From assembly GCF_002846495.1 (NCBI RefSeq), contig NZ_PJNE01000001.1, forward strand, positions 3,410,001 to 3,474,000: 64,000 nt of DNA, written 5' to 3'. Positions 50,503-59,446 of the stretch are shown here, one piece after another (within the stretch, counting starts at the first letter, position 1; each line of letters opens with the position of its first letter). Under the pieces are notes generated by a model, which saw only the letters and a program-made list of their open reading frames with translations, did no database searches and was not told where the DNA came from. This DNA comes from Phycicoccus duodecadis. Its GTDB lineage: Bacteria > Actinomycetota > Actinomycetes > Actinomycetales > Dermatophilaceae. Made by a program: the position numbers and the translations under genes.

Positions 50503-51722
50503 GCCTCGCCACCGTCGAGCAGGCGCTCGATGCGCTGCGCGCCGGGCGGCCGGTGCTGGTCCTCGACGACGCGGACCGCGAGAACGAGGGCGATGTCGTG
50601 CTGGCCGCGCAGACCCTCACCGACGCGTGGCTGGCGTGGACCATCCGGCACAGCTCCGGCTACCTCTGCGCGCCGGTCACGGCCGAGGTCGCCGACCGGC
50701 TGGCGCTGCCGTTGATGGTGCTCGACAACCGCGACCCGCGCCGCACCGCGTACACGGTCACGGTCGACGCGGCCGCCGGGGTCACCACGGGCATCTCGGC
50801 CGCCGACCGCGCCCACACCATCCGCACCCTGGCCGACCCGGCGACCGGGCCCGACGACCTCGTCCGCCCCGGGCACGTCGTGCCGCTGCGGGCGCGCGAC
50901 GGCGGCGTGCTCACCCGCGCCGGCCACACCGAGGCGGCCGTCGACCTGTGCCGGCTCGCGGGCCTGGCGCCTGTCGGCGCCATCGGCGAGCTGGTGGCCG
51001 ACGACGGCACGATGCTGCGCACCCCCGAGGTGCTGGCGCTCGGCATCGAGCACGACCTGCCCGTCCTGACCATCGCCGACCTCGTCGCCTGGCGCCAGCG
51101 CCACGACCGGGTCGAGCGCGTCGCCGACACGGTGCTGCCGACGCGGCACGGCACCTTCCGCACCGTCGCCTACCGCGACGTCGTCACGGGGGTCGAGCAC
51201 CTCGCGCTCGTGAGCCCCCGGGGTGTCCCGGGCGCCGCGCCGCTGGTCCGGCTGCATTCGGAGTGCCTGACCGGCGACGTCCTGGGCTCGCAGCGCTGCG
51301 ACTGCGGGCCGCAGCTCGAGCGGGCCCTCGAGCGGGTGGCTGCCGAGGGCGGGGTCGTCGTGTACCTGCGCGGCCACGAGGGGCGCGGGGTGGGTCTCGG
51401 TGCCAAGCTGCGCGCGTACGAGCTCCAGGACCAGGGGCTCGACACCGTCGACGCGCAACTCGAGCTCGGGCTGCCCGTCGACGCACGCGAGTACGCCGCC
51501 GGCGCAGCCGTACTCGTCGACCTGGGCATCGAGTCGGTGCGGCTGCTGACCAACAACCCCGCCAAGGTCGCGGCCCTGCGCGGGCACGGCATCGAGGTCA
51601 CGAGCGTCGAGCGGCTGCGCATCGCCCCCGGTCCCGACAACCGCACCTACCTTCGTACCAAGCGCGACCGGCTCGGCCACGACCTCGTCGTCGACAGCAC
51701 CGACACCGGGACGACGGCGTGA
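50499..51722 (+). CDS. ribBA: 3,4-dihydroxy-2-butanone 4-phosphate synthase / GTP cyclohydrolase II
   Basis: Supplies both precursors of lumazine, from ribulose 5-phosphate and GTP. The 407-residue fusion has RibB in residues 1-~200 ([15 protein letters not shown] acidic loop, HTEAAVDLC) and RibA after that ([24 protein letters not shown] with the zinc cysteines, [23 protein letters not shown]). The N-terminal acidic [10 protein letters not shown] and the RibA cysteines are intact, so both halves look active. ATG 50499 overlaps the ribE stop by 4 nt. Confidence 0.97.
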   Translation: MSLATVEQALDALRAGRPVLVLDDADRENEGDVVLAAQTLTDAWLAWTIRHSSGYLCAPVTAEVADRLALPLMVLDNRDPRRTAYTVTVDAAAGVTTGISAADRAHTIRTLADPATGPDDLVRPGHVVPLRARDGGVLTRAGHTEAAVDLCRLAGLAPVGAIGELVADDGTMLRTPEVLALGIEHDLPVLTIADLVAWRQRHDRVERVADTVLPTRHGTFRTVAYRDVVTGVEHLALVSPRGVPGAAPLVRLHSECLTGDVLGSQRCDCGPQLERALERVAAEGGVVVYLRGHEGRGVGLGAKLRAYELQDQGLDTVDAQLELGLPVDAREYAAGAAVLVDLGIESVRLLTNNPAKVAALRGHGIEVTSVERLRIAPGPDNRTYLRTKRDRLGHDLVVDSTDTGTTA

Positions 51723-51796
51723 GCGGCCGGCCGCAGGTCGCCGCAGCCAGGACCCGGCGCGTGTCACCACTCACCGAAGGAGTACGCCGAGCATGA
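51719..51796 (+). CDS. 25-aa ORF bridging ribBA and ribH
   Basis: GTG 51719 overlaps the ribBA stop (GTGA) and its TGA (51794-51796) overlaps the ribH ATG (ATGA), so ribosomes could pass from ribBA to ribH through it. The peptide is basic ([15 protein letters not shown]). The ribH Shine-Dalgarno GAAGGAG lies within it. It may be a coupling ORF without a stable product, or chance. Confidence 0.3.
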   Translation: MSGRPQVAAARTRRVSPLTEGVRRA

Positions 51797-52275
51797 GCGG
51801 AGACGGAGCCCCCGTCGTCAGCGTCGACGGGCACGGGCTGCGGGTCGCCGTCGTGGCGGCCTCGTGGCACCAGGAGGTGATGGACGGCCTCCTCGCCGGG
51901 GCCCTGCGCGGCCTCGAGGGCGCCGGCGTCACGTCGCCCACGGTGGTCCGGGTGCCGGGCACGGTCGAGCTCAGCGTGGCGTGCGCGCGACTGGCGCCCC
52001 ATCATGACGCCCTCGTCGCGCTCGGTGTCGTCGTCCGCGGGGGCACCCCCCACTTCGAGTACGTCTGCCAGGGCGTCACGGCCGGCCTGACCCAGGTCGC
52101 CGTCGGCACCGGCGTACCGGTCGGCTTCGGCGTGCTCACCTGCGACACGACCGAGCAGGCGCTCGACCGGGCCGGCCTGCCGGGCAGCAGCGAGGACAAG
52201 GGGCACGAGGCGGCCACCGCCGCCGTCGCCACGGCCGTCACGCTGCGCGCCCTCGCCCCTGCACCCGCCGAGTAA
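51793..52275 (+). CDS. ribH: 6,7-dimethyl-8-ribityllumazine synthase
   Basis: Condenses the RibA/RibD product with dihydroxybutanone phosphate. The 160-residue protein has the strand [39 protein letters not shown], the phosphate-binding and catalytic [15 protein letters not shown] (His) and [20 protein letters not shown]. It forms icosahedral or pentameric shells in relatives. GAAGGAG (51776-51782) lies 10 nt before ATG 51793. Confidence 0.95.
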   Translation: MSGDGAPVVSVDGHGLRVAVVAASWHQEVMDGLLAGALRGLEGAGVTSPTVVRVPGTVELSVACARLAPHHDALVALGVVVRGGTPHFEYVCQGVTAGLTQVAVGTGVPVGFGVLTCDTTEQALDRAGLPGSSEDKGHEAATAAVATAVTLRALAPAPAE

Positions 52276-52329
52276 CCTGCCAGCCCGCATCGAGCGTCCT
52301 CGAGCCGACCCGCATCCCCCACCCCGCAC

Positions 52330-52370
52330 AGCACCACCTCCCACCCCGAATAGCACCACCTCCCACCCCG
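52330..52370 (+). repeat. Two direct repeats of 19 bp upstream of the RibM/PnuC gene
   Basis: AGCACCACCTCCCACCCCG occurs at 52330-52348 and again at 52352-52370 (period 22). Part of the unit (CCCACCCCGC) also occurs just upstream. It ends 22 nt before the start codon. Confidence 0.85.
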
Positions 52371-52392
52371 CAGAACGGAGCCCCCCGCCCCC

Positions 52393-53151
52393 ATGAACGC
52401 CCTCGTCACCGCGACCGACCCGTCGCAGAACCTCTTCCAGCAGGCGATCGACGCCGGCATCGCCATCGGCCCGTACACGCTGCACTGGCTCGAGCTGATC
52501 GGCGTCCTCATCGGCGTCGCATCGGCCTGGTACGGCATGAAGCGCGCCGTGTGGGCCTGGCCGGTGGGCATCGTCGCCAACATCATGCTGTTCTTCGTCT
52601 ACATCGGCGCTGCGTTCGGCGCCGACCAGCGCATCCCCCTGTTCGGCCAGTCCGGGCGGCAGGTCTTCTTCATCATCGTCAGCATCTACGGCTGGGTCCG
52701 CTGGTCCCAGCACCGCAAGGCCTCCGGTGGCACCGGCGCCCCGGCCGTCATCCCGCGCTGGATGACGAGCCGCGAGCGTCTGGTCGTCGGTGCCGGCTGG
52801 CTCCTGGGCACCGTCGTGGTGCACCAGCTGTTCGTGGCGCTGTGGAACCTCTCGCCCAACCCGTACTACACCCCGCAGTGGTGGTTCTACTGGTGCGACG
52901 CCTGGATCTTCGTCGGCTCGATCGTGGCCACGTACTCGATGGCGCGCGGCTGGAACGAGTTCTGGCTGGCCTGGATCGGCGTCGATTTGGTCGGGGTGCC
53001 GCTCGGTTTCGCGACGGGCTACGTGCCGACCTCGGTGATGTACATCTTCTACGGGATGTTCGTGATCTACGGGTTCACCCAGTGGGTGAGGCTCACCCGT
53101 GAGGCCGACCTCGAGCGGGGCGGTCGACGCGCCGAACCGGCCTCCGTCTGA
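52393..53151 (+). CDS. PnuC/RibM family vitamin transporter
   Basis: A 252-residue membrane protein with about seven to eight hydrophobic helices, including GVLIGVASAWYGMKRAVWAWPVGIVANIMLFF and QVFFIIVSIYGWVRW, the Trp-rich pattern of the PnuC family. PnuC takes up nicotinamide riboside; the RibM branch takes up riboflavin. Location directly after ribH favours RibM, but the family alone cannot separate the two. ATG 52393 is preceded by a C-rich stretch with two direct repeats and only a weak GGAG. A strong terminator follows. Confidence 0.88.
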   Translation: MNALVTATDPSQNLFQQAIDAGIAIGPYTLHWLELIGVLIGVASAWYGMKRAVWAWPVGIVANIMLFFVYIGAAFGADQRIPLFGQSGRQVFFIIVSIYGWVRWSQHRKASGGTGAPAVIPRWMTSRERLVVGAGWLLGTVVVHQLFVALWNLSPNPYYTPQWWFYWCDAWIFVGSIVATYSMARGWNEFWLAWIGVDLVGVPLGFATGYVPTSVMYIFYGMFVIYGFTQWVRLTREADLERGGRRAEPASV

Positions 53152-53180
53152 GGGGGGTTCAGCGCACCTTGGGGCGCACC

Positions 53181-53219
53181 GCGAACGGGCGGGTCGGCGA
53201 GGCCGGCCCGCCCGTTCGC
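53181..53219 (+). terminator. Terminator after the riboflavin cluster, 13-bp perfect stem
   Basis: GCGAACGGGCGGG (53181-53193) and CCCGCCCGTTCGC (53207-53219) form a perfect 13-bp stem around a 13-nt loop, followed by TTGCT. Confidence 0.85.
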
Positions 53220-53404
53220 TTGCTCGGGTCCGGGCTGTCCGGCTGGTGACGGCTCGTCCGTGGTCCTGTTCCAGACGGCCTGGATGGCGGCCTCCGCGGT
53301 CCCTCCTTCCCGCGGGCGGGCGCATTCTCCTGTGGTCGTCACATCCGCCCCTCCAGTCGCGCTCATGGCGGGAAAAACGTTGCCCCGATTGTGAATTGGT
53401 GCCC
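53220..53404. other. Non-coding stretch between terminator and HNH promoter
   Basis: I see no gene, tRNA or repeat here. From about 53365 the sequence turns AT-richer (GGGAAAAACGTTG, ATTGTGAATTGG) than the surroundings, which may belong to the control region of the HNH gene. Confidence 0.6.
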
Positions 53405-53441
53405 TCGAACGCTTGTTCGTGTCACCGTGATCGAGTAAGAT
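53405..53441 (+). promoter_or_regulatory. LexA-type SOS box over a promoter of the HNH gene
   Basis: TCGAACGCTTGTTCGT (53405-53420) differs in one base from the actinobacterial SOS box TCGAAC-N4-GTTCGA. It covers TTGTTC (53413-53418), which forms a promoter with TAAGAT (53436-53441) at a spacer of exactly 17 bp. A purine-rich ribosome site (GGGGAGGGGG) precedes ATG 53467. Confidence 0.85.
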
Positions 53442-53466
53442 CGTGGGTACAGGGGAGGGGGTTTCG

Positions 53467-55122
53467 ATGGCAGTGACGACCGGTCCGCAGGACGTTCTGA
53501 GTGCCGCACGTTCAGCGCGTCAGATGTTGACGGACGCTCTGTGCCCGAGCGAGCTGCGCGGGTCGCAGGAGGAGTGGGCCCAGGCTCTCGGCGAGCTGCA
53601 GGCCGTGATCGACACCGCGACCGCGGCGCAGGATGCCGCGATCGTGCGGCTGGCGGCGATCGAGCCGGAGGTCCTGGACGACGGGGAGGTCATCGACACC
53701 CACCGGGCGCTCGGCCACGTGGCGTTGGACGCTTCGGCGATCGTGTCCGGGGTGCTGGCCGTGACCGCCGTGCACGCCGAGCGGCGGGTGCGGGCGGCGG
53801 TCCGTCTCGCCGCGGACGGTCCGGAAGGCACCGCGACCGAGACCGGGCTGGGTGGGTTGCACACCGCGATGGGTGCCGGGCGGTTGGATGCGTACCGGGC
53901 GTCGGTGGTGGCGACCGAGCTCGAGGAGGCCCCGGCCGAGGTCGCCGCGTCGGTGGTCGGCGGCCTGGACGAGTACTTCGGCAGCGAGGACGGGCCGCGG
54001 TTGCGGCGCCGGGTCCGTCGGATGCTGGCCCGGATCTCGCCCGACCTGCTTCGCCAACGCGCCGTCCGCGCCCGGTCCGAATGCCGCCTCGAACGGTGGG
54101 TCGGCGAACCCGGGGTCGACACCTGGCACGGCACCTTCCCCTCCGAAGAAGCAGCCCAGGCCTGGGCCGCGATCGACGCCCTCGCGCAGCAGTACGTCAC
54201 CGACGGCGTGTGTGACCGGGTCGACCGGGCCCGCGCCCAGGCCCTGACCGACCTGGTGGCGGGGAACGCGACCATCGACGTCCAGGTCGTCCACACCATC
54301 GCGGCCGATGCGCCCACAGGTCCTACGCCCGCGAGCGAGGCTGGGGCGAGCCAGGCAGCGCCGGGCGATCTGCTCGAGGTCACCGGCCTCCGCCCCGGCG
54401 AGCCGATGTTGGTCTCTCGCGCGTGGCTCGACCGTGCCAGCGCCCACCCGAGCTCCACCGGCCCTACCTCCACCAGCGCCGGCCGGGCCGCACCGCGACC
54501 GCGGGGCGAACCCCGCGTGGGCCTCGCCCCGTGTGACCCGCTCACCGGTGCCCTGCTCGACCTCGCCGGCGAGCTCACCACCGACGCCTACCGCCCCGGG
54601 AGGGCCCTGGCCTCGCTGGTCCGCGCCCGCGACGGGCACTGCCGCTTCCCCGGCTGCCACGTCGCCGCCCGCTTCTGCGACCTCGACCACGTCACCCCCT
54701 GGCCCACCGGCCCGACATCAGCAGCCAACCTGGTCTGCCTCTGCCGCCGACACCACCGCATCAAACAACGCCCCGGCTGGCGCGCCCTCCTCCACCCCGA
54801 CGCCACCCTCACCTGGACCGACCCCACCGGCCGGGCCCGCACCACCCACCCCATCGACCACCTCCACCCCGCCGTCCTACCCGACACCGGCACCGACCCC
54901 GCCACCCTCACCTACAACCCCCGCCTCGTCACCCCCGACGCACCCCACAGCACCCTCGAGTACCACCTCGAACACAACCCGGGCCCACCACCAGCAAGAC
55001 CCCGCATCCGCTGCCGCATCGAACACCACCGACCCACCCCGACCCACCCCGACCTGCTCTACACGCCGGTCCACTCCCCGAGACCACCAGTGCTCCCACC
55101 GCCGAGCGGTCCGCCCTTCTGA
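53467..55122 (+). CDS. DUF222 / HNH endonuclease (13E12 repeat family)
   Basis: A 551-residue protein (from ATG 53467; 8 residues more if an in-frame upstream GTG 53443 were used). The DUF222 domain covers about residues 20-330 with [10 protein letters not shown] and [18 protein letters not shown]. The HNH nuclease motif follows at about residue 390: [35 protein letters not shown]. The Pro/His-rich tail is low complexity. The family is multi-copy and variable in actinobacterial genomes. Its DNA target and role are unknown. The LexA-type box suggests induction by DNA damage. Confidence 0.9.
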   Translation: MAVTTGPQDVLSAARSARQMLTDALCPSELRGSQEEWAQALGELQAVIDTATAAQDAAIVRLAAIEPEVLDDGEVIDTHRALGHVALDASAIVSGVLAVTAVHAERRVRAAVRLAADGPEGTATETGLGGLHTAMGAGRLDAYRASVVATELEEAPAEVAASVVGGLDEYFGSEDGPRLRRRVRRMLARISPDLLRQRAVRARSECRLERWVGEPGVDTWHGTFPSEEAAQAWAAIDALAQQYVTDGVCDRVDRARAQALTDLVAGNATIDVQVVHTIAADAPTGPTPASEAGASQAAPGDLLEVTGLRPGEPMLVSRAWLDRASAHPSSTGPTSTSAGRAAPRPRGEPRVGLAPCDPLTGALLDLAGELTTDAYRPGRALASLVRARDGHCRFPGCHVAARFCDLDHVTPWPTGPTSAANLVCLCRRHHRIKQRPGWRALLHPDATLTWTDPTGRARTTHPIDHLHPAVLPDTGTDPATLTYNPRLVTPDAPHSTLEYHLEHNPGPPPARPRIRCRIEHHRPTPTHPDLLYTPVHSPRPPVLPPPSGPPF

Positions 55123-55151
55123 CCGCGGTCCGGCCCGCCCGCCGGGCGCCG

Positions 55152-55157
55152 TACCCT
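55152..55157 (+). promoter_or_regulatory. -10 box, leaderless hisE
   Basis: TACCCT ends 8 nt before GTG 55166. Confidence 0.5.
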
Positions 55158-55165
55158 TGACCATC

Positions 55166-55429
55166 GTGAAGACGTTCGACGCGCTGTACGCCGAGCTCGC
55201 CGAGAAGGCGCGCACCCGCCCCGAGGGCTCCGGCACCGTCCGCGAGCTCGACGCCGGCGTGCACGCCATCGGCAAGAAGATCGTCGAGGAGGCCGCCGAG
55301 GTGTGGATGGCGGCCGAGCACGAAGGGCGCGAGCGCACGGCCGAGGAGGTCAGCCAGCTGCTCTACCACCTGCAGGTGCTGATGATCGCCTCCGACCTCA
55401 CCCCTGACGACGTCTACCGCCACCTCTGA
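55166..55429 (+). CDS. hisE: Phosphoribosyl-ATP pyrophosphatase
   Basis: Second step of histidine synthesis, PR-ATP to PR-AMP. The 87-residue all-alpha protein of the MazG superfamily has the metal-binding pattern [17 protein letters not shown] (ExxE) and [14 protein letters not shown]. The GTG at 55166 gives the normal length. hisG follows after 27 nt. hisI, the next step, is separate at 60 kb, as in other actinobacteria. Confidence 0.94.
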   Translation: MKTFDALYAELAEKARTRPEGSGTVRELDAGVHAIGKKIVEEAAEVWMAAEHEGRERTAEEVSQLLYHLQVLMIASDLTPDDVYRHL

Positions 55430-55456
55430 GCGGCCCGAACCCCGAGGACCCCTGAC

Positions 55457-56302
55457 ATGCTGCGCATCGCCGTCCCCAACAAGGGATCGCTGTCCGACCC
55501 CGCGGCCGCCATGCTGCGCGAGGCCGGGTACCGGACCCGCCGCGACACCAAGGAGCTCGTCGTGCGCGACGAGGCGGGTGACGTCGAGCTCTTCTACCTG
55601 CGCCCGCGCGACATCGCGGTCTACGTCGGCTCCGGCACCGTCGACTGCGGCATCACCGGGCGCGACCTCCTGCTCGACTCGGGCTCGGCCGCGGTCGAGG
55701 TGATGGATCTCGGGTTCGGCGCCTCGACCTTCCGCTACGCCGCGCGCCCCGGGACCGCCACCCGCATCGAGGACATCGCGGGCTGCCGGGTGGCCACGAG
55801 CTACCAGGGCCTGGTCGAGAAGCACCTGGCCGACCACGGTGTCAGCGCCGAGGTGGTGCGCCTCGACGGCGCCGTCGAGACCGCCATCACCCTCGGGGTC
55901 GCCGACGTCATCGCCGACGTGGTCGAGACCGGCGCCACCCTGCGCAGCCAGGGTCTCGAGGTGTTCGGCGACCCCATCCTGCGCAGCGAGGCGGTGCTGG
56001 TGCGGCGAGAAGGGTCCGACGACGCCTTCGCGGTCGAGGTGCTGCGGCGCCGCCTGCTCGGCGTCGTCACCGCCCGCCACTACGTGATGCTCGACTACGA
56101 CGTGCCGGCCGACCTGGTCGACCGCGCCTGCGCGATCACTCCCGGCCTCGAGAGCCCCACGGTCTCGTCGCTGCAGAACCGCGACTGGTGCGCGGTGCGG
56201 GCCATGGTCCCGCGGGCCGTCACCAACGCCGTCATGGACGAGCTCTACGAGCTCGGCGCCCGCGCCATCCTGGTCACCGACATCACCGCGTGCCGGTTGT
56301 GA
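55457..56302 (+). CDS. hisG: ATP phosphoribosyltransferase, long form
   Basis: Committing step of histidine synthesis. The 281-residue protein is of the long type: a two-lobed periplasmic-binding-like catalytic part (LRIAVPNKGSLSDPAAAMLREAG, VGSGTVDCGITGRDLL, RVATSYQGLVEKHL, ADVIADVVETGATLRSQGLEV) and a C-terminal ACT-like domain (about residues 210-281) that senses histidine for feedback inhibition. ATG 55457; the end overlaps the PH-domain gene by 4 nt. Confidence 0.96.
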   Translation: MLRIAVPNKGSLSDPAAAMLREAGYRTRRDTKELVVRDEAGDVELFYLRPRDIAVYVGSGTVDCGITGRDLLLDSGSAAVEVMDLGFGASTFRYAARPGTATRIEDIAGCRVATSYQGLVEKHLADHGVSAEVVRLDGAVETAITLGVADVIADVVETGATLRSQGLEVFGDPILRSEAVLVRREGSDDAFAVEVLRRRLLGVVTARHYVMLDYDVPADLVDRACAITPGLESPTVSSLQNRDWCAVRAMVPRAVTNAVMDELYELGARAILVTDITACRL

Positions 56303-56766
56303 GCGACGCCCCCGGCGGCCCGGGGACGGCCGCCGACGCGCCGTTCCGGCCCCGGCGCGGGCGGGTGGTGCCGCAGGTCGTGGCCGTCACCTTCGTGGTG
56401 GTCTGCGTCGCCGTGGCCGTCGGGATGGGCCTCACGGGGCACTGGAACCCGTTCGACCAGGCGGCCCTCGTCGTCTTCGGGCTCATGGTGGGCGCGTTCA
56501 TCGGTCGCTACTCCGTCATCCGCGCGGTGCCCGGCCCCGACGGGCTCGCGGTGCACAACCTCGTGCAACGCCGCACCGTGGCCTGGAGCGAGGTCGTGCA
56601 GGTGCGCTTCCCCGACGGCGACCCCTGGGTCACCCTCGAGCTGGACGACGGCGACGACCTGGCCGTGATGGCCATCCAGCGCGTCGACGCCGAGTTCGGC
56701 CGCGCCGAGGCCCGTCGGCTCGCGACCCTGGTCCGCGACCGCCAGGACGCCGCGGCCGGCTACTGA
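56299..56766 (+). CDS. PH-domain membrane protein
   Basis: A 155-residue protein with two membrane helices (VVAVTFVVVCVAVAVGMGL and AALVVFGLMVGAFIGRY) followed by a cytoplasmic bacterial PH-like domain (IRAVPGPDGLAVHNLVQRRTVAWSEVVQVRF...LELDDGDDLAVMAIQ). The function is unknown. GTG 56299 overlaps the hisG stop (GTGA), and the gene often follows hisG in actinobacteria. It converges with the MFS gene. Confidence 0.85.
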   Translation: MSDAPGGPGTAADAPFRPRRGRVVPQVVAVTFVVVCVAVAVGMGLTGHWNPFDQAALVVFGLMVGAFIGRYSVIRAVPGPDGLAVHNLVQRRTVAWSEVVQVRFPDGDPWVTLELDDGDDLAVMAIQRVDAEFGRAEARRLATLVRDRQDAAAGY

Positions 56767-56779
56767 GCGCCGCGGTACG

Positions 56780-57997
56780 TCAGCCGGAGACGGGGGAGGC
56801 GCCGACCCGCGCGGCGTCCGGCCGCAGCCGGGCGATCGCGAGCAGCTGCGGCAGCGCGACCGCAGCCAGCACCGCCCACAGGGCCGTGTACGAGCCGGTG
56901 GCGTCGCGCACCGCGCCCATCGTGGCCGGGCCCGCCGACGCCACCGTGTAGCTGACCAGGAACGCCATGGCGGTGAGCCGCGCGCTGTCACGCGCGGTGG
57001 TCGAGTAGCGCACCAGCAGCCCCAGGCCCAGAGCGAAGCACGCCCCCTGACCGGCGCCGAGCAGCAGGGCCCACGCCCACGGCGCGGCGTTCGGCGCCAG
57101 CCAGACCCCGATCTCGCCGAGCCCGCCCAGGACACTGGCCCCGACCAGCAGCACCCGCGGGTCGCGCACCCGGTCGAGCAGGGTCGGCGCCACGAGCCCG
57201 GACACCAGCTGCGCGCCGGTGAACACCGACATCAGCAGCCCGGCGTCGCGGGCGGTCCAGCCGGAGGCCTCGTAGGTCGGCGCCACCCAGGCCAGCGACG
57301 AGTAGAACTGCCACGACTGGCACGCGAGGTACCCGGCGAGCAGCCACGCGGTCGTGCTCCGCCAGGGCAGCGCGTGCGAGCCGGTGTCGGTGTCGGGAGT
57401 GGCCGCGCTCCGCCGGCGGGCCGACACCGTGACCGGCACCCAGGCCAGCAGCGCGACGGCCGCGAGGACGACCCACGAGAGCAGCGACCCCGACCAGCCG
57501 CCCAGCACCCCGGCCAGCGGCACCGAGGTGGCCGAGGCCACGCCGGCGAAGCCCATCATCGCCATCATCGTCACGCCGGTGCCGAAGCCCGCGCGGTGCG
57601 CCGGGAACACCGCCTTGACGATGCCCGGCAGCAGGGTGCCCGCGAGCGCGATGCCCGCGCCGGCCACGAAGGTGCCCGCGTACAGCGCCCACACCAGGCC
57701 GCCGCCCGCGCCGCGCACCGCCAGCCCGACGAGCACCAGCCCCACGCCGCACCCCACGGCGGTCGCCGGGCCGAGCCGGCGCCCGACCTGGTTGGCCAAC
57801 GGCGCCAGCAGCCCCATGCACAGCACCGGCAGGGTGGTCAGCACCCCCATCCAGGCGTTCGAGAGGCCGAGGTCGGAGCGCACCGCCTCGGCCAGCGGGG
57901 GCAGGCTCGCCATCAGGGTGCGGAGGTTGGCCGCCACCAGGACGATGCCGGTCACGACCGTCCAGGAAGGCAGCGTCCGGGCCGCGGTCGTGCTCAC
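56780..57997 (-). CDS. MFS transporter, CynX/NimT-like
   Basis: A 405-residue membrane protein with about twelve hydrophobic helices in two halves. The N-terminus TVVTGIVLVAANLRTLMASLPPLAEAVRSDLGLS resembles the CynX/NimT (cyanate/2-nitroimidazole) branch; GLLAPLANQVGRRLGP is the loop 2-3 motif region. The substrate is not known. GTG 57997 lies 41 nt after the kinase gene on the same strand, and both are probably co-transcribed. Confidence 0.87.
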   Translation of the reverse strand: MSTTAARTLPSWTVVTGIVLVAANLRTLMASLPPLAEAVRSDLGLSNAWMGVLTTLPVLCMGLLAPLANQVGRRLGPATAVGCGVGLVLVGLAVRGAGGGLVWALYAGTFVAGAGIALAGTLLPGIVKAVFPAHRAGFGTGVTMMAMMGFAGVASATSVPLAGVLGGWSGSLLSWVVLAAVALLAWVPVTVSARRRSAATPDTDTGSHALPWRSTTAWLLAGYLACQSWQFYSSLAWVAPTYEASGWTARDAGLLMSVFTGAQLVSGLVAPTLLDRVRDPRVLLVGASVLGGLGEIGVWLAPNAAPWAWALLLGAGQGACFALGLGLLVRYSTTARDSARLTAMAFLVSYTVASAGPATMGAVRDATGSYTALWAVLAAVALPQLLAIARLRPDAARVGASPVSG

Positions 57998-58038
57998 CGG
58001 GGCATCCTGCCATCCGGGAAGGACGTGTCCGGCCACCC

Positions 58039-58614
58039 TCAGCGCGCGCCGTCGGTGACGAGCACCAGGTCGGCCCGCTCCCGGGTGCCGTCGGCGCCGA
58101 ACAGGTCGCGCTCCTGGGCGGCCCAGCGCTCCCAGTGCGGCCGGTAGGTCTCGCCGTCGCGGGCGAGGCCGCGGCGCCGACGTTCGTCGGTCGAGGCCTC
58201 GACCCACACCCGCACGGCGGCCAGCCCGCCCGCCGCGCCCACGCTCGCGCCGCACCCCTCGACGACCACGACCGGGGCCGCCGCCACCGTGCGCTCGCCG
58301 CCCCACCGGTCGTGCGCCCAGTCCCACACCCGGTACCGGGCGTCCTCGCCCCGGGAGAGGGGCAGCAGCACCTGGTCGACCAGCAGGGGCACCACCGCCG
58401 CGAGGCCGTCCCACCCGGGGTAGAGCTCGTCGAGATGCACCACCGGGCAGCCGAGGGCGTCGGCGACGGCGTTCGCGAGCGTGGTCTTGCCCGACCCGCT
58501 CGGGCCGTCGACGGCGACCACGGCGCTCCCGTCCCGCACCCGGGCCCGCCCGAGCGCCGCGACCACGGCCGCGACGTGCTCCGGGTCCGCCGGCCCGGTC
58601 ACCTGGAACCACAC
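58039..58614 (-). CDS. P-loop kinase, uridine-kinase-like
   Basis: A 191-residue nucleotide-binding protein. The P-loop [18 protein letters not shown] lies at about residues 38-55; [12 protein letters not shown] carries the Asp expected as acceptor-activating residue in uridine kinase-like proteins; a lid-type Arg cluster [14 protein letters not shown] follows. The phosphate acceptor is unknown. GTG 58614 is preceded at 8 nt by TAGGGT on the minus strand, so the start is leaderless. It is divergent from hisF at 35 bp. Confidence 0.85.
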   Translation of the reverse strand: MWFQVTGPADPEHVAAVVAALGRARVRDGSAVVAVDGPSGSGKTTLANAVADALGCPVVHLDELYPGWDGLAAVVPLLVDQVLLPLSRGEDARYRVWDWAHDRWGGERTVAAAPVVVVEGCGASVGAAGGLAAVRVWVEASTDERRRRGLARDGETYRPHWERWAAQERDLFGADGTRERADLVLVTDGAR

Positions 58615-58649
58615 GAGGGGTGACCCTAGTCCGCGGCTACGCTGGGCCG
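58615..58649. promoter_or_regulatory. Face-to-face leaderless promoters of the kinase and hisF
   Basis: Only 35 bp separate the two divergent start codons. The minus strand has TAGGGT at 58628-58623 (8 nt to GTG 58614) and the plus strand TACGCT at 58638-58643 (6 nt to GTG 58650). Each -35 region would lie in the first codons of the opposite gene. Confidence 0.6.
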
Positions 58650-59423
58650 GTGTCGGTCGCCGTCCGTGTCATCCCGTGCCTTGACGTCGACGCCGGCCGG
58701 GTCGTCAAGGGCGTCAACTTCCAGGGCCTGCGCGACGCCGGCGACCCCGTCGAGCTGGCCCGGCGCTACGGCGAGCAGGGCGCCGACGAGCTCACCTTCC
58801 TCGACGTCACGGCGAGCAGCGGCGACCGCGCCACGATGTACGACGTCGTGGCCCGCACGGCCGAGGAGGTCTTCATCCCGCTGACCGTCGGCGGCGGCGT
58901 GCGCACCGTCGACGACGTCGACCGGCTGCTGCGGGCGGGCGCCGACAAGGTGGGCGTCAACACCGCCGCCATCGCCCGCCCCGCCCTCATCGCCGAGACC
59001 GCCGACCGCTTCGGCGCCCAGGTGCTGGTGCTCTCCGCCGACGTCCGCCGGCGCCGCGCCGCCGACGGCACGCCCACGGGCGGCTTCGAGGTGACCACCC
59101 ACGGCGGCCGCACCGGCACCGGCCTCGACGCCGTCGAGTGGTGCGCACGGGCCGAGGCCCTCGGCGCGGGCGAGATCCTGCTCAACTCGATGGATGCCGA
59201 CGGCACCCGCGACGGCTTCGACCTCGAGCTGATCCGGCTCGTGCGGGCCGCGGTCGCCGTCCCGGTCATCGCCAGCGGCGGAGCCGGCACCGTCGAGCAC
59301 TTCGCCCCCGCGGTCGCGGCCGGGGCCGACGCCGTGCTGGCCGCCAGCGTCTTCCACTTCGGCGACCTCACCATCGGCGAGGTCAAGGCCGCGCTGCGTG
59401 TCGAAGGTCTGCCGGTCCGCTGA
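58650..59423 (+). CDS. hisF: Imidazole glycerol phosphate synthase cyclase subunit
   Basis: Forms imidazole glycerol phosphate and AICAR from PRFAR with ammonia from HisH. The 257-residue TIM barrel has the catalytic [19 protein letters not shown] (Asp), [40 protein letters not shown], the second catalytic Asp in [10 protein letters not shown], and [16 protein letters not shown] 58650 follows TACGCT at leaderless spacing. hisH is not in the window. Confidence 0.96.
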   Translation: MSVAVRVIPCLDVDAGRVVKGVNFQGLRDAGDPVELARRYGEQGADELTFLDVTASSGDRATMYDVVARTAEEVFIPLTVGGGVRTVDDVDRLLRAGADKVGVNTAAIARPALIAETADRFGAQVLVLSADVRRRRAADGTPTGGFEVTTHGGRTGTGLDAVEWCARAEALGAGEILLNSMDADGTRDGFDLELIRLVRAAVAVPVIASGGAGTVEHFAPAVAAGADAVLAASVFHFGDLTIGEVKAALRVEGLPVR

Positions 59424-59433
59424 CCCCCGGACC

Positions 59434-59439
59434 TAGAAT
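59434..59439 (+). promoter_or_regulatory. -10 box, leaderless Pr6Pr gene
   Basis: TAGAAT ends 7 nt before ATG 59447. Confidence 0.55.
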
Positions 59440-59446
59440 CCGCGGG

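Noticed and set aside
52321..52392. CRISPR-like repeats before the RibM/PnuC gene
   Set aside because: Only two full copies separated by 3 nt, with no spacers and no cas genes.
53152..55165. HNH region as an insertion sequence or intron with ends
   Set aside because: No inverted or direct terminal repeats, intron core or target duplication could be found around the gene.
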